From IMG/VR virus record IMGVR_UViG_3300032287_001569, positions 1 through 26,999 of that record: a DNA stretch of 26,999 bases; one strand, 5' to 3'. Origin of the DNA: a virus. A program made the position numbers and the translations under genes. The notes under the pieces are model-generated. The model saw only the letters and a program-made list of their open reading frames with translations, was not told the DNA's origin and ran no database searches. Positions 15,203-21,768 of the stretch are shown piece after piece. Position 1 is the stretch's first letter; each line of letters begins with the position of its first letter.

Positions 15203-16762
15203 ATGCCTAACACACAGGTACCCCCAGAGGTAGGGGAAGGTACTTTATCCGCGTATTACTCAGAGGTTAGCACCCATGAGTGGTACGAAAAACTCATGCC
15301 CGAACAGAAAATCGGGCTTCGCTCATTGAGCATTGGCACGCCATTATGGGGCGTGTGTGAGTGTGGTCGTGGAAGTAAGTTATACGCTTACACGTACAAA
15401 ATCGGTGACAGAGATATACTCGGACAGATTCGTTGCTTACGTTGCACACGTAATCGAGTGATTACTGGGTTATCTATTTGGTACGATTACTGGCACGAGA
15501 ATCACACGAACCTCACAGGTGGCGAAATAGAGGAGATAATCATGCCTCAACGCTACTTCCCGCAAACCACAGAGGAACGTGATTCATGCGGTAACTGCTC
15601 AAATCTCATCTACGAGCCAAACGATATCAACATAATGTCGAGTAGCGCGTTATGGACTAACGCGTTAGACGCTAATGGCGATATGGTTAAAGCGCATGTA
15701 CGCTGTACTTTCGTGTGTTCATGCGACAAGACTTACCTAACTCGTGGTAGTAACTCCCATTACGTAGATAGAGCGCTCACATGTGCCACTTGCGTGGAAC
15801 AATTACTAGACGCAGACGAAATACGTATGTGCGAACATTGTTCTAACTACACGGCAGATATCCATTGGTCAGAGCAACGCCAAGTGGAGTTGTGTGAAAA
15901 TTGCTACAACGAGGAGTGGGAGTGTAACGATTGTGGTTACGAGATAAGCGAAGGCTACGACCACGAGTGTTATCGTGAGGCTAACAGCAATATCTACGAG
16001 TACAACTACAAGCCCGACCCACAGTTCTACGGGAACGATGATTACTACTTCGGCTTAGAGTTAGAGGTCGAAGACGCAAACGGGTGGGGCTGTGAAGATG
16101 GCGCTCAACTCGTACAAGATGAACTCGGTAGTCGCATATATTGTAAGCGTGATGGCTCACTAAATAACGGCTTCGAGATAGTTACCCACCCTCACTCGTT
16201 CCAAGCACTAAAGACACTCGACTTACGTGTCTTGGAAGTACTACGCAGGAAAGGCTTCCGTTCATGGGATACATCAACATGTGGATTACATGTACACATC
16301 TCACGTACAGCCTTCCGCAAAAATGGAAAGCCCGATAAGGCACACGAACTACGCTTCCAAAAACTCATCTACGACAATGGTGTGCATGTACGTGGCATAG
16401 CAGGGCGTAGTAGTTCCTATGCACGCTTCAACGATAAAGGCAAACTCGTACCTAAAGTAAAGTACGGACAGAGCGAGGATAGGTACGAGGCTATCAACGT
16501 ACAGAACGACCATACGCTAGAGGTTAGAGTGTTTCGTGGTTCACTCAAACCTGAACGTGTGTTATCAGCAGTAGAGTTTCTACACTCTGCGATAGAGTAC
16601 ACACGTGATATGAAAGTAAATCCAAAGGACAACCAGTTATCTTGGATACGCTTCATGGCTTATGTGCTAGACAGCAAGGAAAAATATCAAAACTTTGCGC
16701 AAATCGCGTTAAAGAATCTCGATAATCCGAGAGATACACAGAGTAACGAGGAGGACAACTGA
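15203..16762 (+). CDS. Zinc-ribbon amidoligase (glutamine-synthetase-like fold)
   Basis: A 519-residue two-part protein. Residues 1-260 hold many Cys pairs: 52/54, 78/81, 129/132, 168/172/174, 194/197, 210/213, 231/234 and 241/244, a chain of zinc ribbons likely used to bind nucleic acid or a protein partner. Residues about 280-475 match the amidoligase family related to glutamine synthetase: FGLELEVE (283-290), DGSLNNGFEIVT (317-328), CGLHVHISR (360-368), RYEAINV (427-433) and TLEVRVFRGSL (438-448). Such enzymes are thought to use ATP to join a carboxylate to an amine. The product and target are unknown. The stop overlaps the next start as TGATG, coupling it to the amidotransferase, a pairing known for this family. 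Confidence 0.85.
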   Translation: MPNTQVPPEVGEGTLSAYYSEVSTHEWYEKLMPEQKIGLRSLSIGTPLWGVCECGRGSKLYAYTYKIGDRDILGQIRCLRCTRNRVITGLSIWYDYWHENHTNLTGGEIEEIIMPQRYFPQTTEERDSCGNCSNLIYEPNDINIMSSSALWTNALDANGDMVKAHVRCTFVCSCDKTYLTRGSNSHYVDRALTCATCVEQLLDADEIRMCEHCSNYTADIHWSEQRQVELCENCYNEEWECNDCGYEISEGYDHECYREANSNIYEYNYKPDPQFYGNDDYYFGLELEVEDANGWGCEDGAQLVQDELGSRIYCKRDGSLNNGFEIVTHPHSFQALKTLDLRVLEVLRRKGFRSWDTSTCGLHVHISRTAFRKNGKPDKAHELRFQKLIYDNGVHVRGIAGRSSSYARFNDKGKLVPKVKYGQSEDRYEAINVQNDHTLEVRVFRGSLKPERVLSAVEFLHSAIEYTRDMKVNPKDNQLSWIRFMAYVLDSKEKYQNFAQIALKNLDNPRDTQSNEEDN

Positions 16763-17601
16763 TGTGTATGTTATGTGTAGTTCCACCCAACGTACTACCT
16801 TCGCGTGATAAATTAACTTATTCCGCGATAAATAATCCTGACGGCTTCGGCTTTGCGATAGTAGTTTCCAGCGAGAAACGTATTATCGTTGAGCACACAA
16901 TGAACGCAGACGAGGCGGTCAATCGCTTCCTCGAAATGCGTGCTAAGTATCCTGATGACTACGCCTTATGGCACGCAAGATACGCTACGCATGGTTCAAC
17001 TACCTTGAACAACTGCCACCCGTTTTACGTGGTAGATGAGCAAACTGTACTAGCGCACAATGGCGTGTTACCTGTTGATATTCCAGCAGGAGATACACGT
17101 TCAGATACACGCATATTTACGGAAGATGTTCTTGCGCAAATGGGCGGTGTTAAAGCCTTAGATAATCCTCACATGTATAACATGATAGAGGAATACACGT
17201 CAGGCTCTAAGTTATGCGTACTCACAGTAGACCCCCGTGCTGACTATCAGATGTACTTGATACACGCAGACAAAGGTAGCGAGGACGAGAGCAAGGTGTG
17301 GTGGTCTAACGATAGTTGCAAGGCAGACTACGGCACACGTTGGGCGACTACTCGTTCATACGATAGTTTCTATCCCCCTTACGTATACGATTCATACGAC
17401 CTAAGCACAGACACGGAAGGTGTATTCCAATGTGTGGCTTGCATGGCGTACATAGATGAGGACAGACTAGAGAAAGACGCTATATGCCCAATGTGTGAAA
17501 CGTGCCAATGGTGTGATATGAATACCAACACGTGCATGTGTTACAAACCAGCAAAGAAAACGCATGAGGTAACTGTGCAAAACGCATGGGGGCTAGTATG
17601 A
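16762..17601 (+). CDS. Class II glutamine amidotransferase with zinc-ribbon tail
   Basis: A 279-residue protein. Cys2 would be the N-terminal nucleophile once Met1 is removed. The family motifs follow: NNPDGFGFAI (24-33), WHARYATHG (70-78), the LAHNGVL loop (97-103) and DTRSDT (111-116). It should hydrolyse glutamine to glutamate and ammonia. It carries no synthase domain of its own, so the acceptor enzyme must be a partner, most simply the amidoligase encoded immediately upstream with a one-base overlap. The last 60 residues hold eight Cys (224, 227, 242, 245, 248, 251, 258, 260), a second zinc-ribbon module that echoes the amidoligase. GAGGAG lies eight bases before the start. Confidence 0.85.
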   Translation: MCMLCVVPPNVLPSRDKLTYSAINNPDGFGFAIVVSSEKRIIVEHTMNADEAVNRFLEMRAKYPDDYALWHARYATHGSTTLNNCHPFYVVDEQTVLAHNGVLPVDIPAGDTRSDTRIFTEDVLAQMGGVKALDNPHMYNMIEEYTSGSKLCVLTVDPRADYQMYLIHADKGSEDESKVWWSNDSCKADYGTRWATTRSYDSFYPPYVYDSYDLSTDTEGVFQCVACMAYIDEDRLEKDAICPMCETCQWCDMNTNTCMCYKPAKKTHEVTVQNAWGLV

Positions 17602-17792
17602 AACGTATAGCCAAGCACCCACCACTCAAGGCACACGCCTACATGGCTGAGATGTGTTACAAGCACTACTTAATCGCGCTTGATGAGCGTGATATGGTAA
17701 GTGCAAACATGTGGCTACTCAAGGCTAACACCTATCGTGAGAAGGCTGGTCAGATAGGACACGAACAGGAGTTATCTAATGCGAACAACTAA
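17598..17792 (+). CDS. Small helical protein, unknown
   Basis: A 64-residue basic, all-helical protein (MKRIAKHPPLKAHAYMAEMC onwards) with a helical-hairpin look of the tetratricopeptide type, but too short to assign. The start at 17598 overlaps the amidotransferase stop as ATGA and has a GGGGG stretch six bases upstream; an ATG four codons earlier (17586) is less well placed. It overlaps the next small gene by 14 bases. It may be a small adaptor of the cassette, judged only by position. Confidence 0.55.
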   Translation: MKRIAKHPPLKAHAYMAEMCYKHYLIALDERDMVSANMWLLKANTYREKAGQIGHEQELSNANN

Positions 17793-17940
17793 GTGCATAG
17801 ATACACGCTGTTACAAGTGTGATGTACCGATATGGGTACCCACACATGATTACAACGAGGAACGAAACTACTGCTACGCATGTGGCATGGTCAAACTAAG
17901 TGTGCTACTAGAGCACGCAGGAAGGAACTCAAATGAATAA
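17779..17940 (+). CDS. 53-residue zinc-ribbon protein
   Basis: A short gene with clear coding content. Two Cys pairs, RCYKCDVP (11/14) and YCYACG (32/35), make a four-Cys zinc ribbon, the third zinc-ribbon protein in a row in this cassette. Its ATG lies within the end of the preceding gene and its stop overlaps the start of the WhiB gene by eight bases. A GAGTT stretch is the only weak ribosome site, so translation probably depends on coupling. It could bind nucleic acid or the zinc-ribbon parts of its neighbours. Confidence 0.65.
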   Translation: MRTTKCIDTRCYKCDVPIWVPTHDYNEERNYCYACGMVKLSVLLEHAGRNSNE

Positions 17941-18310
17941 CTCACCTGCGTTTAAGAACGAGGCGCTGTGTGCTGGCGATTCGCGTCCAAACGATTGGTT
18001 CCCTGAGTTTCCCCCATCAGGCGACCCAAGAAAACGTGTAGGTATTCGTTTTGAATACTCATACACACCAGAAGCCACACGTGCTAGAAGTATCTGCTTA
18101 AATTGTCCTGCGTATGATGAGTGTTTAGAATACTCACTACAATGGACAGACCTCGAGGGTATATGGGCAAATCTAGATACCTATGAGCGTAGAGAATATC
18201 AACGCGAGCAAGGCTTGAAAACTACAAGTCTAACTTTCTCATACGAGAATCCGCTTGATATAGCACGTCCACAACCACAAGAAAGCGAGTTCGATAATGA
18301 ACTACAATGA
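17933..18310 (+). CDS. WhiB-family iron-sulfur transcription regulator
   Basis: A 125-residue protein with the four WhiB cysteines: Cys13 (ALCAGDSRPNDWF) and CLNCPAYDEC at 55/58/64. These bind a [4Fe-4S] cluster. The turn GIWAN (76-80) replaces the usual G(V/I)WGG, followed by a basic DNA-contact stretch (YERREYQREQ). WhiB proteins act with the host sigma factor and occur essentially only in actinobacteria and their phages, which makes this the strongest host clue. The extra C-terminal 30 residues are acidic and probably disordered. AGGAA lies eight bases before the ATG. It may control the cassette or host genes; a link to redox state is known for the family but not shown here. Confidence 0.88.
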   Translation: MNNSPAFKNEALCAGDSRPNDWFPEFPPSGDPRKRVGIRFEYSYTPEATRARSICLNCPAYDECLEYSLQWTDLEGIWANLDTYERREYQREQGLKTTSLTFSYENPLDIARPQPQESEFDNELQ

Positions 18311-18413
18311 TGAGTTCACACAAGAAACTGTGTGGGAACAATTACGCATGATAGCGTGGCTATCTTTCGCTACGCTAGGTGTGTTATGCGCAATACTATC
18401 GGTGGCGCTATGA
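18297..18413 (+). CDS. 38-residue single-pass membrane protein
   Basis: A tiny gene whose ATG lies 14 bases before the end of the WhiB gene and whose stop overlaps the next start as ATGA. After a charged, Trp-containing N-terminus (MNYNDEFTQETVWEQLR) comes a hydrophobic stretch of about 20 residues (MIAWLSFATLGVLCAILSVA) that should form one membrane helix. No family is recognised. The overlaps on both sides and the clean hydrophobic segment support coding. It is the second small membrane protein of the cassette. Confidence 0.5.
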   Translation: MNYNDEFTQETVWEQLRMIAWLSFATLGVLCAILSVAL

Positions 18414-18592
18414 GTGGACTACATACTTATCGCGTAAAGGCTAGATGTATGGTAGACCTGTACCAATACGTAACGGCTGATGACGTGGACGTGGCTATTG
18501 AATTAGCACTAGACGCGCACAATGATTGGGAAGTAGAAACTCTAGATGACGCTGAAGTTAAGCGTGTAATACAAATCGAGAGGATAGACTAA
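18410..18592 (+). CDS. 60-residue protein, unknown
   Basis: A small acidic protein starting MSGLHTYRVKARCMVDLYQY and running to ERID. The pattern, a short beta strand, a helix (DDVDVAIELALDAHNDW) and a second strand (WEVETLDDAEVKRVIQIER), is a compact alpha/beta fold of the type common in small phage proteins. The start at 18410 overlaps the preceding stop (ATGA). The frame is open further upstream to 18332 but that part overlaps the membrane-protein gene. The stop shares one base with the next start (TAATG). Confidence 0.55.
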   Translation: MSGLHTYRVKARCMVDLYQYVTADDVDVAIELALDAHNDWEVETLDDAEVKRVIQIERID

Positions 18593-18789
18593 TGAACAGA
18601 AACAGACCACGCGGTAAAGTAATTACTCTGTTGCGTAAAAGCGAGATGAGTGATTTACTTGGGAGAGATATAACCTCGTCTGAGTGGTATCTTGTTCAGA
18701 AAATGGTCGTACGCGATAAAGAACTGTGGGCATGTTTAGATAGCATACTCGCAACAGCAGTAAACCAACTAGGAAAGGAGAAACAATGA
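18592..18789 (+). CDS. 65-residue basic protein, unknown
   Basis: A short protein, basic at its N-terminus (MNRNRPRGKVITLLRKSE) and helical afterwards, with one Cys. No motif is recognised. It is translationally coupled upstream through TAATG, and its stop overlaps the start of the last cassette gene as ATGA. The basic start could indicate nucleic-acid contact, but this is not demonstrated. Confidence 0.55.
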   Translation: MNRNRPRGKVITLLRKSEMSDLLGRDITSSEWYLVQKMVVRDKELWACLDSILATAVNQLGKEKQ

Positions 18790-18938
18790 GTGAGAAATAC
18801 GTACTACGTGTGGAACTTACCACGCGAGATGATGTACATTTTGAGAGTATCAACAATGTGCAAAACCTGTTAGACCACAGATTAAGTTTTTACTTTGACG
18901 TGAAAACTTCTGAGATAAAGCAAGTGGTATCCGCCTAA
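18786..18938 (+). CDS. 50-residue protein, last gene of the cassette
   Basis: A small alpha/beta protein: a strand (KYVLRVELTTRD), a helix (HFESINNVQNLLDHRLSF) and a final strand (YFDVKTSEIKQVVSA). AAAGGAGAAACA provides a strong ribosome site six bases before the ATG, in contrast to its coupled neighbours. The pattern resembles the 60-residue protein two genes upstream, so the two may be distant paralogues. A strong terminator follows after about 11 bases. Function unknown. Confidence 0.6.
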   Translation: MSEKYVLRVELTTRDDVHFESINNVQNLLDHRLSFYFDVKTSEIKQVVSA

Positions 18939-18949
18939 TACCACACACG

Positions 18950-18988
18950 AAATCCCTCACACGAGTCCTTCCGTGTGGGGGATTTTTT
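18950..18988 (+). terminator. Rho-independent terminator ending the plus-strand cassette
   Basis: A 14-base stem AAATCCCTCACACG (18950-18963) with CGTGTGGGGGATTT (18972-18985), one G-T mismatch, an eight-base loop and a T6 tract at 18983-18988. It lies 11 bases after the last cassette stop and is the strongest terminator in the window. The minus strand lacks a T run on the other side, so it should work only on the plus strand. Confidence 0.88.
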
Positions 18989-19022
18989 AATGCCTATTTT
19001 TAATTACACATGCACACGTACA

Positions 19023-19241
19023 TCACGCGTACACACGGGAACCACGCACAGAAAGTTTGTGTTGGTCCTCTCCATACATCGCTGTTACACGGAACATGGT
19101 GAGTTGGCACAGACAAGCCCTACCTAATGCGTCAACTAAATCTTTATCTTGCGATTCAACCCACTCATTGTTCATCAAGTATTTCTGTATCGTCTGGAAC
19201 GCTATCGCTATCTCCCGTGGTGATATCAGTTCCTTGCTCAT
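19023..19241 (-). CDS. Small protein at the end of the early operon, unknown
   Basis: A 72-residue protein overlapping the end of the sigma-factor gene by 77 bases. A strong GAGGAGGAG ribosome site sits six bases before the ATG at 19241, inside the sigma gene. An internal ATG at 19175 would cut the overlap to 11 bases but has no site. The body is helical (REIAIAFQTIQKYLMNNEW, then DKDLVDALGRACLCQLTMF). No family is recognised. The C-terminal codons overlap the short sequences shared with the cassette's upstream flank. A role next to the sigma factor, for example as an anti-sigma partner, is speculation from position. Confidence 0.5.
   Translation of the reverse strand: MSKELISPREIAIAFQTIQKYLMNNEWVESQDKDLVDALGRACLCQLTMFRVTAMYGEDQHKLSVRGSRVYA
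19028..19085. repeat. Downstream copies of the cassette's upstream repeats
   Basis: CGTACACACG (19028-19037), GTTTGTGTTGGTC (19055-19067) and ATACATCGCTGT (19074-19085) are exact copies of sequences at 14771-14780, 14672-14684 and 14759-14770, so they flank the plus-strand cassette on both sides in the same orientation. The order differs between the two sides. One such match would be expected by chance; three within 60 bases is less likely. They lie in the 3' end of the small gene 19023-19241. Confidence 0.45.
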
Positions 19242-19878
19242 TTATCTCCTCCTCTGTGTAATCTCTTTCCTTGCGTGGATAATTACCACCCAAGAAGTTT
19301 AGCATATTCTTTAATGCTCTGTTAACACGCATACGTACCGCGTCCTGAGATATAGATAATTCAGAGGCTATCACGGCTAACTCAAACCCACTCGCGTAAC
19401 GCAAGATTATTATATCTTGCTGTTCCTTGCTTAATTTACTAATCGCTTTTTCAATATCTGAGCATATTGCAGGCCAGTTATTACCCTCAGAAGCAACCTT
19501 TTTTACGTTAGATACGCTAAGATCATTCATCGCTGGCGCCTCTTTATTGCCTGTTAAAACAGCAGGAATAAGCGATTCTAGCATGTTTTTATCGTAATAA
19601 TAGTTATCTTCTACACGAAAACCAACTGATTTAGCCTTCTCTTTTTGACAGTAATCTTTGGCAGTATTACGTAAAGATCGGGCTATAAGTTTAGTTGATT
19701 GTTTCTTGTCGTGTACATCATGCCAGTACTTAACTTTATTTGGGTGAGAAAGAAACCAAACCCATAACTCTTGACGCAGGTCATCTATCTCAACCATGCG
19801 ATACTTACGTGAGAATTCGTATGCTATAGAAGCAACGACACCTTCGTAATCTTCAATAAATCTTTTTACCATCGCCAT
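19165..19878 (-). CDS. Sigma-70-family RNA polymerase sigma factor
   Basis: A 237-residue sigma factor. Region 2 covers about residues 10-80, with IDDLRQELWVWFL at 31-43. Region 4 is clear at about 148-192: LSKEQQDIIILRYASGFELA, then the helix-turn-helix SELSISQDAVRMRVNRALK. Region 1.1 and most of region 3 are missing, as in small ECF-like sigmas. The last 40 residues are acidic and disordered. It lies near the 3' end of the replication operon, overlapping the phosphoesterase gene by 13 bases. The simplest role is to direct polymerase to late promoters such as the one before terminase; which DNA it reads is not known. Confidence 0.85.
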   Translation of the reverse strand: MAMVKRFIEDYEGVVASIAYEFSRKYRMVEIDDLRQELWVWFLSHPNKVKYWHDVHDKKQSTKLIARSLRNTAKDYCQKEKAKSVGFRVEDNYYYDKNMLESLIPAVLTGNKEAPAMNDLSVSNVKKVASEGNNWPAICSDIEKAISKLSKEQQDIIILRYASGFELAVIASELSISQDAVRMRVNRALKNMLNFLGGNYPRKERDYTEEEINEQGTDITTGDSDSVPDDTEILDEQ

Positions 19879-20606
19879 GTCTTGCCCTCAACCGTAAAAC
19901 TATTCTTGATAATAGGTACGATTTGCGGGGTTACATTTTTTCCATCCACATGCAAGATTCCGAACCCTTGTTGCCAAGTGAATAATCCTGCCTTGATGTA
20001 TTTAGCGTGCTTAACATTCATGAGATGTCCGACTTCCATACCCCATACAGCACGAGATCCATTAGCCCATGCTTGAGTGTAATGTGCCAAACCCATACGG
20101 TGAGTGTGTCCACACACGACAGACATGCCACTTCTTTTCGCAAGTCCAAGTGCTGTAGCCCCTGCTGTTGGTTGTACGTTACCTTCATCGCCATGCATAA
20201 GTAACCAACCTGGCGCTATCTCTACAGGTCCATGATAATAAGTAATACCAAGTTCATCTAACTTTAGAAACTTTTCAATTTCTAACTCTGGTAATCCTAA
20301 GAATCCAGGCGCAGATGAACGTATCTTGTTGAACAACCTATCTGAATGGTTGCTACGTACAATAGTATCAATAGTTAATTCTTCTAATAACTTAACAGTT
20401 GTATCTCTATCTTTACCTATTGATCTTTCCCACTCAAGTTCGGTACCCTTTGCCCAACGACTGATACTCTGGAAATCTATTTCATCTCCAACCGATACTA
20501 CTGAATCAGGTTGATAGGCATAGATAAAACGCTTGACGGCTTTGACTGCTTCTACGTCGTGGAACGGGGCTTGCAAATCTGAGATCACGACAATTGCTTT
20601 GCTCAT
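19866..20606 (-). CDS. Calcineurin-like metallophosphoesterase
   Basis: A 246-residue protein with the full set of metal-binding motifs: SDLQAPFHD (9-17, Asp10 and His16), GDEID (40-44), a variant SNHSD (85-89) in place of GNHD, MHGDE (137-141) and GHTHR (166-170). The enzyme should hydrolyse phosphoesters at a two-metal centre. Phage relatives act on nucleic acids, nucleotides or phosphoproteins, and the sequence does not tell which. AAAGGG lies before the ATG. It overlaps the HNH gene by four bases and the sigma gene by 13, within the replication operon, which favours a nucleic-acid or nucleotide role. Confidence 0.85.
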   Translation of the reverse strand: MSKAIVVISDLQAPFHDVEAVKAVKRFIYAYQPDSVVSVGDEIDFQSISRWAKGTELEWERSIGKDRDTTVKLLEELTIDTIVRSNHSDRLFNKIRSSAPGFLGLPELEIEKFLKLDELGITYYHGPVEIAPGWLLMHGDEGNVQPTAGATALGLAKRSGMSVVCGHTHRMGLAHYTQAWANGSRAVWGMEVGHLMNVKHAKYIKAGLFTWQQGFGILHVDGKNVTPQIVPIIKNSFTVEGKTWRW

Positions 20607-20884
20607 TTCCCTTTTGCTCGTCTCTTGTTCTCTAGTCCTACGTTTTTCTTCTTGGACAAGACCCGTAAGTTAGATATCTTGTCGTTGCCTTTACGTCCAC
20701 CATTATCTTTATGGTCAACCTCTTGGTTACGTTTTAACTTCTTACCAGTAGCCTTCTTGTAATCAAGACGTGCTTTATTGGTAGATGTAGTTTCAGTAGT
20801 TCCATCCTTTTTCTTACGTTTAATCACGTAGATAGGACGTCCACCGTTTTGTTTACTTCCTTTATATGGTCCAAATATTTTCAT
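20603..20884 (-). CDS. HNH endonuclease
   Basis: A 93-residue basic protein with a compact HNH motif: VDHKDNGG (Asp57, His58), then ISNLRVL with Asn72 and a terminal KKNVGLEN with Asn81. The N-terminal half is a Lys-rich strand pair with an AP2-like look (YVIKRKKKDG). The chosen ATG at 20884 overlaps the upstream stop as ATGA; a TTG two codons earlier is less likely. HNH proteins in phages may be homing nucleases, nicking enzymes or packaging helpers. Because it sits inside the tightly packed replication operon and does not disrupt a neighbour, I favour a resident DNA-processing nuclease, but homing cannot be excluded. Confidence 0.8.
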   Translation of the reverse strand: MKIFGPYKGSKQNGGRPIYVIKRKKKDGTTETTSTNKARLDYKKATGKKLKRNQEVDHKDNGGRKGNDKISNLRVLSKKKNVGLENKRRAKGK

Positions 20885-21108
20885 CCGCAATCACATCCTG
20901 GTCCAAATTCAATAGAACCATCTCTATATAAGTAATCATCAATTGAAACATCTGTAAAGTCTGCTAGGTATTCCTCACATATGATGTTTAATTCAGATTG
21001 ATTTAAGCAGTACCAGTCTGAGTTCTGGTCAATAGCAAGATGTATTCTGTAGAATACACGCATTAACCACTCAAATGGTTTAGCAATTATGTATCTAAGC
21101 ATGTACAT
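20881..21108 (-). CDS. 75-residue protein, unknown
   Basis: A short protein with an amphipathic, aromatic-rich N-terminus (MLRYIIAKPFEWLMRVFYRI) and an acidic C-terminal half ending in GPGCDCG. No family is recognised. The start overlaps the stop of the upstream Nmad1-like gene (TAATG), and the stop overlaps the HNH start (ATGA). The N-terminal helix could lie along the membrane, and the C-terminal Cys pair could bind metal together with the single Cys in the middle, but neither is certain. Confidence 0.5.
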   Translation of the reverse strand: MYMLRYIIAKPFEWLMRVFYRIHLAIDQNSDWYCLNQSELNIICEEYLADFTDVSIDDYLYRDGSIEFGPGCDCG

Positions 21109-21428
21109 TATTTTTTATCCCATTTACCTTTCAGTACAAGCAATCCGATGATTGCATAGTTCGCCATGTCCTTGAAAGAATCTTCAATGGATTCATGTTG
21201 TGGATCTTTTCCACTATCAAACAAGTTGTTAATACGTGCTAACTTGTCATGCATACGAACCCTGAGTCCATTGATAGCACCGCCTGGTGAATCAGATATA
21301 TTCTTTGGCCCGTAATCCTTGTGCTTAGATATAAGTAGATTAACTAGATCATCTACCTCTTGCCAAATCGCCAACTCAAAATCAGTTGGGTCTGGAATAT
21401 CATTCCTCAGTTTTTTTAGGTTTTTCAT
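21108..21428 (-). CDS. Nmad1/MazG-like protein (DUF1599 type)
   Basis: A 106-residue all-helical protein matching the pattern of the nucleotide-modification-associated domain 1 family: LLISKHKDYGPKNI, then GLRVRMHDKLARINNL, then ESIEDSFKDMANYAIIGLLV. The conserved Asp/Glu/Lys residues are those expected for metal and nucleotide binding in this MazG-like superfamily. Relatives often occur in phages with modified nucleotides, but also in phages without known modification. No other base-modification enzyme is recognised in this window, so a nucleotide-pool role is at least as likely. It overlaps the upstream gene by 29 bases. Family assignment is from memory of the motif order. Confidence 0.7.
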   Translation of the reverse strand: MKNLKKLRNDIPDPTDFELAIWQEVDDLVNLLISKHKDYGPKNISDSPGGAINGLRVRMHDKLARINNLFDSGKDPQHESIEDSFKDMANYAIIGLLVLKGKWDKK

Positions 21429-21768
21429 TCTTAAGCATCTCCTCTATACTCTCTACCATGTCTAGGGCTATTTCTTTAGTTACAGCCTCGTTAACAAATT
21501 TATGGAAGGACTGATCTCCTTCTGAAGAATTAACTAAGGCAAGTGATATTGATTGAACCAGCCTTAAAGCATGGTCCGCTTGGTCATTTTGTAGTAATAA
21601 ATTAATTTCTTGAAGAGCAGGGAATAGGTCAAGTGAGTATCTATTACTTAGTCTAAGACCCCAAGCAAATGAGATATCACAGTGCTCTAAGAACAAGAAA
21701 ATATCTCTGGTTTTGAATTCGCAATCCGCACACTCAAAACCTTTATCGGAAGGAATTAATACTGTCAT
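21400..21768 (-). CDS. Protein with N-terminal zinc-finger-like motif, unknown
   Basis: A 122-residue protein. Residues 11-30 (FECADCEFKTRDIFLFLEHC) place two Cys and a His-Cys at zinc-finger spacing (13/16 and 29/30). The rest is helical with an acidic middle and a Lys/Glu-rich tail. The start overlaps the primase stop as ATGA and the gene ends within the Nmad1-like gene. A DNA-binding accessory of the replication operon is plausible by position, but the family is not recognised. Confidence 0.55.
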   Translation of the reverse strand: MTVLIPSDKGFECADCEFKTRDIFLFLEHCDISFAWGLRLSNRYSLDLFPALQEINLLLQNDQADHALRLVQSISLALVNSSEGDQSFHKFVNEAVTKEIALDMVESIEEMLKNEKPKKTEE

